From positions 1-64,000 of the forward strand of contig QNGE01000987.1 of NCBI GenBank assembly GCA_008508345.1: DNA of 64,000 nucleotides, read 5' to 3'. Shown here in pieces: positions 48,940 through 58,783 of the stretch. Numbering within the stretch: the stretch's first letter is position 1; each line of letters opens with the position of its first letter. Made by a program: the position numbers and the translations under genes. Source of the stretch: Paragonimus westermani (lineage: Eukaryota > Platyhelminthes > Trematoda > Plagiorchiida > Troglotrematidae). Below the pieces are notes generated by a model. It did not search any database and was not told the origin of the DNA. It worked only from the letters and a program-made list of their open reading frames with translations.

Positions 48940-49335
48940 TTGTCTTCAGAAGGAATCCGTAGGGGCGATGATACACACTCTGCCGATCAGTCTGTCGCAC
49001 ACGTAATATACCAGTTCAGTTGCAGTTCCAATGACGTCTACATAGGCAGGACATCGATCTGTCCTGCCTATGTAGACGTATGGCGCACAGCGGAGCACAT
49101 TCATAGGGAGTTATCTATTGCAATACCAAAAAACGATCTGCTGTCTGTAACGAGCTCGAAGAGCCGGGTCTTATCGGTCGTCAAGCCCATCTTAGCGACC
49201 AGTCACTTAGTTGGCCCCGTCAAATCGTTCAAGATTTTGTTACATAATCGCAACCCGAAAGTGTAAGCGATTAGTGAGGCAGTGCTAATCAAACAACATC
49301 GACCAGTTTTGTGTGCTGACGCAATTCCTTACGGT
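48940..49335 (+). pseudogene. Penelope-like element GIY-YIG endonuclease fragment
   Basis: GIY-YIG nucleases of Penelope-like elements nick the target for insertion. The frame reads HVIYQFSCSSNDVYIGRT, matching the conserved VIY.F.C.C...YIG.T core (about 48998-49055). After an inverted duplication (49034-49079) it continues with AEHIHREL and, in another frame, AISEAVLIKQHRPVLCADAI (the E-A-.LI...P.LC segment). The catalytic core reads on, but the domain is interrupted and no RT precedes it directly. Confidence 0.75.
49034..49079. repeat. Perfect hairpin, 20-bp arms, inside the GIY-YIG fragment
   Basis: ACGTCTACATAGGCAGGACA (49034-49053), six bases TCGATC, then the exact reverse complement (49060-49079). 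The left arm is the normal coding sequence for DVYIGRT. The right arm is an inverted copy that replaces the residues expected next. Confidence 0.95.
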
Positions 49336-49429
49336 GGAATTGATTGCACTATTAGAGCGGGAAAGATCGGAACTACGTGGCTGGTTCGTTCAATCGTTGT
49401 TGTTATGTTCAGCTCGTATAAAATGTGTT

Positions 49430-50960
49430 GGTTTTACTTTGGCGACCGATGAGAATAAATCGAAATGTTAACACCTCGTGATATATATCTCCCCTCTGTT
49501 TTGATTAAACCAAAAGTAAAGCAACGTTTTTCCCGTAACAAATTTGAACAAGGAAATCAGAAGCAGTTTCTTGCACAATGTATCTCTGGAGCACATTTCG
49601 CTGCAGTTTTGAGCTAATCGATTTACTCAATGGTTTGGACTGCAGCAACAATCATATAGCCAGTTTAGACATTACGTCTTTGTTTACAAATGTTCCTCTG
49701 ATGCAGAAGGTCATTTGCCAATATGACTCACATCAATTGAACATAGGATTGCCTACGTCTGAGCTAGAACGCACTCTCCTACTATGCACAACGAACGTAA
49801 AGTTCTACTTCTAGGGAAGTGGCTAAACACAAATCGATGGTGTTGCTATGGCCAGTCCATTGGGCCCGTTATTAGCCGATATCTTCGTTGACCACCCGGA
49901 GTAGAACGTGGACGCTGTTATCAGTCAAGATCACTTCTACCGGCGTTGTGTTGATGATGTATTGATAGTTACCGATACCAAGGAGATGACAACGAGTATG
50001 CTTGATGCAATGAACAAGTTGAATTCCAAAATTAGCTTCACTATTGAGCACCAGCAGGATGAAAGTTTGGCGTTTTTGGATATTTTCATGAAGCGCCAGA
50101 ACAACAGCTACTTACTGTGATCCGTCTACCGGAAACACACTGGGACTGGGAAATACCTGAACTTTCACAGTTTTGTGCCGATTCAGTGCAAGCGAAGTCT
50201 GAGGAGAACTTTGTTCTATCGCGCAAGAAAAATCTGCTCAAAGAAAACAATGGCCAAAGAGATGTCATTGTTGAGAACCACGTTCAAAGAGAAATGGCTA
50301 TTCATCGGCATTTGCTGAGAAATTCAGCAAACAAAGGCCGGCTGTCGCGATGTGTTCAACAGCCCCCGGACTGAATGTATACCTGTGTTTGCCATACATT
50401 GCCACTCTCTTGAAAACTCGTCTCAGCTGCTATGGAACGCACGTTCTATGCGGCCCAACTGGTCATGCTATTCACCACCACCGGAATCCCAACACCACCT
50501 CTGAAAACACCGCTACCGATTAACGCCAAATCTTACACCATCTATGAATTCTCGTGAGTGCCGGGCCACTTACATAGGCAGAACGAAGCGGCAGTTATGT
50601 TATCGGGTCAACGAACACATTCCAGTTTGGGTTCGCAAAACGATCATGAACACCACAATGCCTGACTCAAGTCAGAATGTGACAAGTCACAAGTAAGCAG
50701 TGTCATCGATCGCACGACACCTGTTGACTTGTCTACCCCAACTGAAACTAGAGAAAGCGTTTCGGATATTTTACGCAACAAAAAATCGAGAACTTCTCCG
50801 GTTCGCGGGGGCGGTAGCAATTAGCAAATGGAAGCTCCCCCGCTGCGTACGGAAAGGCTTGTTTTTCAACACCAAATCGCCCCGGTAATTGATGTGCATG
50901 GATGTGTGTGTTTGTGTGATTGTTGATTTTGTTGTTTAGCTTCACAATGCCTATTGAACT
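49430..50960 (+). pseudogene. Penelope-like element: RT plus GIY-YIG nuclease, degenerate
   Basis: A second Penelope-like copy with domains in the correct order: RT finger/palm SNNHIASLDITSLFTNVPL (49650-49710; SLD.TSLFTNVPL is diagnostic), GVAMASPLGPLLADIF (near 49840-49890), FYRRCVDDVLIVTD with the catalytic VDD (49935-49980), SLAFLDIFMKR (50065-50100), VYRKHTGTGKYLNFHSF in another frame (50130-50170), then RATYIGRTKRQLCYRVNEHI of the GIY-YIG domain (50560-50625) and RELLRFAGAVAI..WKLP near the C-terminus (50790-50850). Frameshifts and stops are frequent. It lies in a syntaxin intron, opposite strand. Confidence 0.85.
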
Positions 50961-53552
50961 TTGCTATATAAACCAACAGACTGCAGTAAGTGCCAGATGA
51001 GATGTAGCGAAATGAACTCGAGAGATACTGCGCGAAAAACTGCTTCTGATTTCTTCGTTTAAACCAACAGTGTTTGTCGGCAATCGCAATTAGCTGCCGT
51101 AAGGGTAAGGGTGCGCATTTCGCGAACTGTATACATCCAATCCCACATTTCAGCACAAGAGATACTTGGCCTGCTCTGACCAAATCGAAATACGACTAAA
51201 ACAAGACAGTTTGATGTTATTTCTCCAGTACAATATTGCGTAGTTGCTTTTCTGGCCGTCTGTCAGAAGATCAATCTGAGGGAAATACTGGGAATTAAGT
51301 AGAACGGCTGAAAGAAACGCTTACGAAACACCATTGACAACTTAACTTATAAGATGATGTGGTGTGATCCAAACAAATAATAGGCAGGAATATCAACAGC
51401 TGGACAAGAGCGTTTTGCAGTGAATTGTTTACGAGTACTGCAGTGGTTTGGCAACCCCTACAGGAAAAGTTCGAACGGACTGCCGGTTCCGAATAAAGCA
51501 ATGCTCGCCTAAAATCAATCGCTAGCTAACCGCGAGCATGATCTGACTAGCTAGAAAATAGATATGGAGAGGAGGTTTGGGTTACGCAGTAACTCAGTTG
51601 TGTTTGCAGGCACACAGTTTATCGAAGCGAGAAAGAATACTCACAAATGAACGGCAGTCAACTGCCAGGTAAGCATTTTAAAGTAAAGTTTAATCAGTGT
51701 GAACCACTGTAAACAAATGTGAAAATGAAAACAGTACGTCTAATTAAGACAATTACGAGCTAGTCATCATCCTTCATTCCACACAAGAACCTAAACAGAT
51801 GCTTCATGAGTGCTGTTCACCAAAAATCGTTTCAATCTTTTAGAAGTCGGTAGAATACTGTATAACAATTAGAATGACATGAGGTTGCATCGTTGCATCA
51901 TAAGTTCCAAAAAGTGAGCTTGCTGGGGTACAGGAAACCATACACAAGAGAAACAGTTAATCCTTCACCCGGGCAATGGATTCACATCATATTTTTACCT
52001 TGTAAAAGATGCGGAACGATGGCTTCTCTCATACCCTTCGATAGTCAGTGTATCTAAGTCCGTAAATGCAATTTAAGACTCATTTTTACAAATTGCAATC
52101 CTAAACCACCACTCTCATAAAGAAATCCAAATGAATTATGTGACTTCCTAGTCATGATAGAATAAACAGTCACGAACCGTTACCTCAAGGGCTATCACTA
52201 CAAGTGGGGTTTCCAGGGTACACGATCACTTCAACTGTGTGATAGATGGTATTTGGAGAGGGATAGGATACTCAAAAGTGGAACTCACGACAAGGTGCAA
52301 AAATGACAATTAGTTGACGGACAGCGTATGGACCGCGTGGTTTATATGGAATGTGCTCTCAAAATATTTGGTTGGCCCACCCTCTATTCTGATTACTCTA
52401 GACGCCCCCCCCTGAAGTAGCGGATCACTTCATCTACCATGCCAGCATTACCACAACCTTTTGTGAAGCAAAGACCAACTGGTCTATGAGAACAGAGCAG
52501 GCACGTATCGCATTTCCAGACATCCGTCATTCTTGACTTCGTGGATACCCACAATCGTTGACTGAAGAATGGGTTTAAAAGGCGCGCGCGCAGCCTGTCT
52601 TGTTCCACAGTCCAGATGTCCACCCCGTCTTTGGTAAAAGTTCATATAAGCTTTCGGTTTTTTCACAAAAGTTACGTTCATAACTTAGCTTGTATCAAAC
52701 AGGCTGCTGGTGTACGCAACGCCGCACACCGCCAGTATGTACACTGGACGGCCCCCAGTTCATCACTGACGAAACACAGCAACTTCACCACATAATCTAC
52801 GCGGTTTGGTTCGCATATCTTACGTGATCATAGCGCATCTACTGAATGGTACGGTGTTTCTTGAAGATACTGAAAGTTAACAGGCGGCTCAGGGAAATTA
52901 AGTTATAACGTGGTTATGAGACATGAGAACCGTGACTGTTATGCTGGACACGGTAGCGTTGTCATTTGAAAAGTTGAGAACTGTGTGGCCGTACGCACTG
53001 CTGTGAATGACGTTCTCACATGCAGTGCGTCACAGTCACTTGGGAAACCCCATCAGTAACTGCCGGCTTGTCTGGTTACTTCGTGTTCTCGAACGTTCGG
53101 ACTGTTCCAGTGTTCTTTACTCTGACGACCAACTGCAACTCAACCTACAATAGTCAGCGATATGGTTGAAAGTTCGAACAGAATATATGAAAGTGTATAC
53201 TGTGAGATACTGAGATCTCGGCTAGTAAGATCCACAGGATAAATACTTAAATCAATTTTGATGAAAACGACAGGGGTTAGGCTGCTCAATGACACACACC
53301 GGCTCTTGAAGGACCCGACCTAAAAATTGGTGGGAAAAACTTCTGATTGATGGAAAAACCGGCTTCGAAATTTGGATTATCACGTCACCGAGAGGTGACA
53401 GCACACAAAAAATGATTATATAGAGACGAAAGCAAACGCATCTACATTCCAGCCTAGCTAAAAGACAATGAAGTTACTTGAGAGGTACAGACGAGAGAGT
53501 AAAACAAACGGGATGTGGCAGACATCATGGCAAACGGACGAAACACACTCAC
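50961..53552. other. Intronic sequence; no other gene recognised
   Basis: A block near 52390-52630 is GC-richer and contains a short YENRAGTYR segment that is faintly like RTE reverse transcriptase; this is not enough to annotate. Nothing else. Confidence 0.3.
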
Positions 53553-53663
53553 TTTTCGTGTCTTCGTTTTGTATTCTACCGCTCTACGAGTGGATTGTTT
53601 GGCACCCTCAACGTGGTCCTTTGTAGCTGACACATTGTATTCTATCCGATCGATCAGTTCGCT
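53553..53663 (-). CDS. Syntaxin exon: C-terminal half of the SNARE helix
   Basis: Syntaxins are Qa-SNAREs that pair with VAMP and SNAP-25-type proteins to drive membrane fusion. This 111-nt exon (acceptor TTTTACAG at 53664-53665, donor GTGAGT at 53547-53552, phase 0 both ends) encodes 37 residues starting SELIDRIEYNVSATKDHVEG and ending RRAVEYKTKTRK. It aligns directly with the second half of the syntaxin-1 SNARE motif (..GEMID.IEYNVE.A.DYVE.A..DTKKAVKYQSKARR), with the same length and phase as the vertebrate exon. The basic end KTKTRK is the juxtamembrane linker. No membrane anchor is included, so a downstream tail exon must follow. Confidence 0.93.
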
Positions 53664-54970
53664 CTGTAAAATTGTAAGGAAACTTACCAGAAGTGAACTA
53701 ACATCCAAATGTCATCTGGTTGCCTAATAACTTGTAGCAAAACACAGCATGTGTTGTACCTATACAAACTGGGTTTCCATACAGACGAACAATACACTAC
53801 CAACATATAACTTTAAAAAGAAGTACACAATACTGGTATGGAGTAAAATCACGCACCCTACAATACAATGCCGGCACTCACAGAATGATTGCATACGCTA
53901 ACAGTTCAGTCGTCTTTTTTTCTTTAAAAAAAACCGGTCAAGTGCTAGCTGCTATAACGCGTGCCAATTTGTTCAACTGTAGAACATGTGCAACTTCAAA
54001 GTGGAAAGTGACGCGTAATATTGGTGGTGAACGTACATCTGGGTTGTCAGAAGCATACCCTGAAACTTATCGAACACAACACCAAAAAATGCGGAGGGAT
54101 GAAGTTCGATGAACTGGTCAACCGGAAATTTGTCAAACTCTTCACTGAAGGCAAAATAAAATATCAACGGGTAAGGTAAAGCAGACGACAAACACTAACA
54201 ACTGACTAAACTGTTGATAGTTGGTGTTCGTGCAGTGAATTAGTGTGCTTGAAATCAGTTGTTTCATTAGACAATTGTTGCAACCGTTGCGATCACGACT
54301 CTGGGAAGTTATTTCTGAACATCCACTACAAGCTATAAAAGAATACCTAACTATGAGTGTCAATTCGCAGGTTCAAGATATACTCATTAAACCCCGTCGT
54401 TCTGTTCGATCGTGTATATCGGGTACCGTCTGAAAGTACCACGTAAGGACCATCAAATTTAGGTAGATTTCTTGAGTCCGTGCTGCGTACACTTTATGTT
54501 CTGATGCTCTCGATGTTCCAATCTTTCCATTCGATTAAACATTCTGGCTGTGCTAAACCACTGTGTTGCTGACTGTTCTCCTGCGTGTGATTGCGGGGCT
54601 TCTAGATGGCAGTAGAGCAGCTGGCAACGGATGTGGTCGTGCCCAGTACAGTATCGCGAAGGAAGACAAACAAGGAGATCGCTTCAACTGTGATTTTAAA
54701 AAACGCAGGCAGAGGAACTGTTCGGCTAGGCGTTTGGGAGGTCTAAAAATGGTGTTCTGCGATTGACTCTCTTGTTGGGCAGTATTCAGAGAAGATCGTA
54801 CGTACAAGTCTTGAGGTCAATAGGAAGATAGGGCAGTGCTTGAGCAATGAGGGGGCTGCTAGTCTGCTGATTACTTGTATACAGCAACAAAACGTAGAAC
54901 CGAAAAACTGCGGGGTGCATATCGGTAGCCAGATCGTGAAGCACCACTTTAGTCTGCAGAAACTACGTAG

Positions 54971-55060
54971 ATGATACTTGGAGCCAACTTTCTCGCTGCA
55001 ACAGATGCCGTGATTGACTTTAAGCTCAAGAAGCTGTCAATCACGTACGATTCCCTGGCA
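54971..55060 (+). pseudogene. Gypsy protease C-terminal fragment
   Basis: ILGANFLAATDAVIDFKLKK matches the end of the retropepsin domain (..ILG.DFL...GA.ID...). The catalytic DTG region upstream is not recognisable. Confidence 0.6.
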
Positions 55061-55539
55061 TTCACTGGATGGCAAAAAATGGCGTCAAATACGTATGACC
55101 AAGATCTGCAATTGCAGAGCCCCTCTTTTAATTCACGGATGAGGGATATGCCAAGTTATTCTCAAACGGCGATGATCCGCACGGGTTCTAAGACTGCACT
55201 GCAGATGAAATGACAGTCAGGAGATTCCACCCATACGTACTCCCAGAATACGGATTCAACACGAAGATGAAGCAAAAAGGTAAACACAGAACATGGTGGA
55301 TGAGGGCGTTGGCGGAGTAGCCAACGGCCCGTTGATAAAAAGGGTCAAACGAGATATACTGCTTTGGTGTGGAATTTTGGGGACTGATTGGTATGACGCA
55401 TAACACAGCCGTGTCGATACCGTTCGCCACCAACATTTTCTATAAGCTGAAACAGGCGAAGTAGATCATGTCGGGATACTAGCAGTAAAACAAACAAACA
55501 CGCGGATCACGAGAAGACCGTATTTGTGGCGGGTAAAAA

Positions 55540-55650
55540 GTATCAATTCCGACGCATGCCACTTGGCTTATCCGGTGCACCGTTCATATTTCGACGTTTG
55601 GTGTTTCAGTTGATGAAACGAGTGGTAACACGGAATCGCGCAATGCCACA
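55540..55650 (+). pseudogene. Gypsy reverse transcriptase fragment
   Basis: YQFRRMPLGLSGAPFIFRRLV corresponds to the conserved F.RMPFGL..AP..FQR.M of gypsy RT. No YxDD follows; the remainder has been lost before the integrase block. Confidence 0.65.
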
Positions 55651-55858
55651 ATTGTACATGCTGTCTTGAAACGAACTCAGAACACCGGATTAATTCTGAT
55701 AAGTCATGATTCGGACGGTTATCGGTGATGCTTTGGGGGAACAAGATTGATGAAGATGAAGTTAAGTCATCGCCAGGTAAAATAACATTTACGGCGTACC
55801 AAACACTACCGAGACGGACAAAGAAACATGCTCCGAAAGCGCGGAATTTCGAACACGC

Positions 55859-56570
55859 ATGCAGCACCTGGGAATCAAACGCACACGGGTGACATTATCT
55901 CAGCCACAGACTAATGGGCTCATTGAACGTAACAACCGAACAATCAAGGAATGGTTAACAGACAAGGGAGGCGACTGGAAGTCCGCCCTGCCACTAGTGT
56001 TACTGAACCACTGTCGATCTGTTCAGGCAAGCGCGAAATCGTCGTTCCAAATGATATACAAAACAACTCCTCCACTTCCAGTGGACCTAGATATTGAAGT
56101 ACATGAAATACATGACAATAAGTCCGCCAAAGTTAGTCACCGGGAGAAGAGAAACCTGCCCAAACGCAGAAACTTCGTAAACAAGCGCACCAGAGTAGTC
56201 TGCTTAGCAAGGCCAAAATGTCCAATCCCGGAGAAAGAACGAAATATCGAGGGAACCGAATCACGAATGATAGCAGACCGGGCTGAACAAAAAACTTCCG
56301 TTCAAGTGGAAAGGTATGCATGTGAAATTTTTCAGAGGGAGCTCGGTGCTGGCGATCGAGCAAAATGGTGAGGTAAAACAACTACATAGCAGTGAATTAG
56401 TGATAAGACATGTCGGCAGATGGAATCAGATCATCGAACCAGGAACCGATATTGCATTGCTAGTAGGCAGCAAGAAACCGAAGAATCTCAGAAAGAGGGG
56501 GAAGCTTTGTATAATGTACTGCGTCGCCAATGAACATTACATCACGATTCAAATTCGCGGAAACTAATGG
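55859..56570 (+). pseudogene. Gypsy integrase core and C-terminal region
   Basis: LGIKRTRVTLSQPQTNGLIE then RNNRTIKEWLTDKGGDWKSA and LPLVLLNHCRSVQASAKSSF: the end of the DDE core with its catalytic Glu (in NGLIERNNR), followed by LPVDLDIEVHEI. The later part (56316-56520) contains GEVKQLHSSELVIRHVGRW, the C-terminal domain in another frame. It is a long, well-preserved block but lacks the first two Asp residues. Confidence 0.85.
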
Positions 56571-58645
56571 GCAGATCTCGCCGTCAGTAAGACCAGGAGC
56601 CGGAAGCGACTACTGGAAACGCGTTTGTGTAATGTACGGTACATCTTGTCAAAGAGACCAGCAATGCACGAGAGCCAGGAATTTGGATATATAGTGGCCG
56701 TGTAAAACAGTCATTATGTTCGTGGTTGTGTATTTTCACGCAGCTTGTAATGGACGTTCAGAGTTGAACCACTTCTCATACCAAGTTTCTTTTAAGGTCA
56801 CGACAACAGATCTCCTACGTGCGTCGAACTAAAAGCAGACTGTCTGACATTACCTGAAAAGTAGCTCCGCGGTTGACCAACAGCAAGAGCTTAAGTGTCG
56901 TCCGACTGATGGAAAAATCACTCCAGTGACCAGCAAGACGTCTTTTAGATGGACTTTTGCCATTCATTGTGACAAATATATCGTCAACGTAATACCAAAA
57001 TGGACGCTGTTGACATGGAATGTTAAACTGATTTTACGATGAGCGAAAAGGTGTTAATCGGTAAGGAGTCCAACGAACTTATCACAGCAGGATCCCTATT
57101 TATCGACAACATACACTGGAGAAGTAAAGTTGTACCATGGATTTTCAAGGTAGAATTAGCTAGAAACTACGCATACAAACTTTACGGAGTGAATTTATGT
57201 TTATCAAAGATCCTGAGGTTCCACGTGTTGACAGTTGCCGAACCTCTCAGCAACAGGTTGTGTAAATCTGACCTCTGCGTTCACAAGGGATTCATGCGGG
57301 CATTTAACCACGCCAGACCAACAATCCACGGTGCAGAGGCTACGCAGGTGCGATTAAATACGCAGTACGTGATCACTTCAATGGCCGGATTACAGAACGA
57401 CCTTAATGACCATTTCCGTATGCGAATAAAAGTTGACAAGCACCGGAAGTCCAGGAATTAAATAAACGGTATACAATCACGGATGCAGTGCTGGGCCGGG
57501 AAGTGCAATCTGGGAAGACCTGTGACGCGATCCTATTACAGTAACTTCAGCACGCGTTCGTTTATCACCGAGCTGTGGTCTAACCACAAGCTGATCGGCT
57601 TAAGGTCACGTAAATGGGCTATTAGGATGTTAGCATCTGTTTCGAACAGTGATAATCAGTCCTGCGGGAAACCACTGTGTCATGGTGGTTGGGTTGGTCC
57701 AGATAATGAAAGTCAAAGACACTGATTCATGTTGGTTACATTTTAATGGAGTATATGGAGGCTTTTAGAGCACTGGCCGAAAGGGATTCCTCATCGTGAA
57801 GCTCAGGAACAGTGGTCTCTGTGCTGGTTGTATTTGTCGATGCTCACTTTCAACGGTCTGTGTATAATTCCAGTTGCGTTTAATCTATTTGAGACACGCA
57901 AGCACAACCTTCTTCTTGGTTCTCAATGTTCTTAAGAGTCACTACCTGAAGGTCCCCCACTCAAATAACTCCTAAGAGCAAATCTAGCGCAGTTATGACG
58001 AATGGTCAATTGCGGAAGCACAGAAACTGACAATCAAGTAAACTGTATGCATTACTAATCTCCGATTATAGAGGGTATGTGGAATGTCACTAGTCGAGTG
58101 CTCTCGCGACTCGGCATACGCCCTGATAACGCGAGCATTGCATCGTGCGATCAGTTCACACTGAAAACAGTTGCAGTGAGACTGCACGGGATGCCTAACC
58201 AAAGGATAGGTCCCGGTTCAGTACCCAGTGCGCGAGTATATATACGATACATTTCCGCCATAGCATTTTGCCTTATATATACACTGCATTGTACTTAGCC
58301 CAATGGCAAGAAGTGGAAAACAAGTTCTGTATGACAAAATGTTGCCCTCATGACCAATAGATAGTTGGGAACATACAATAAGAAAGCCTGAGTGAGTAAT
58401 GAATGGTTGTTCTATCGACCGGACGAATGTTCCACACACCAGCGGGTATCCACAGTAAAATACCCCAAGAAAAGTAAATATTTCAATCCAGGGTAGATGA
58501 TTATAATTTTCAATACGAACGAAATCAACGGTGAGAAGTTTCACCTACAGAGGAATTGATTATGATGTTACGGTCCGTAAAGATAGCAAAGTGAAATATT
58601 TTGTACGAACGTGAGAAAAATAGTTGTAAAAGCGTGTTTACTAAC
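56571..58645. other. Intronic sequence; one unassigned 140-codon frame
   Basis: The + frame at 57039-57461 starts with ATG and has no recognised domain. It follows the gypsy remnant and could be flanking or element-derived. Nothing else supported. Confidence 0.3.
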
Positions 58646-58783
58646 TTGTGATTCAACCATGGCAGCCAGATCCAGAAAGAGTTCATGCAGTTCTCGAATA
58701 CTCCTTTCCAATTTTAAAATGTCCTCATGTCGTGCCTCAATGTCAGCTGCATTTTGCCGAGCCTGTTGGGTGTCCATGAGAAT
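58646..58783 (-). CDS. Syntaxin exon: N-terminal half of the SNARE helix, ending at the zero-layer Gln
   Basis: A 138-nt exon (46 codons, phase 0 at both ends) with acceptor CCAATTTACAG (AG at 58784-58785) and donor GTTAGT (58640-58645). It encodes [20 protein letters not shown] then [16 protein letters not shown] and [10 protein letters not shown]. This is the first half of the Qa-SNARE motif (syntaxin-1: ..ALSEIE.RH.EI.KLE.SIRELHDMFMD.AMLVESQ). The last codon is the glutamine that forms the ionic zero layer of the four-helix SNARE bundle. Length and phase match the vertebrate syntaxin-1 exon exactly. The frame is free of damage, and codon usage is unlike that of the decayed repeats around it. 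Confidence 0.95.

Larger units (their letters stand above)
54541..56570 (+). mobile_element. Second gypsy element, deleted and frameshifted
   Basis: A + strand gypsy remnant in the syntaxin intron, of a different lineage from the CsRn1-like copies. It retains the protease C-terminus, a piece of RT and the integrase, with large deletions between them (about 2 kb remains of an expected 4-5 kb). The 5' limit is uncertain. Confidence 0.7.

Noticed and set aside
52390..52630. Possible RTE reverse transcriptase piece (YENRAGTYR)
   Set aside because: Only a few residues match; insufficient.
57039..57461. 140-codon + strand frame in a syntaxin intron
   Set aside because: No recognisable family or repeat; may be chance or element-derived.
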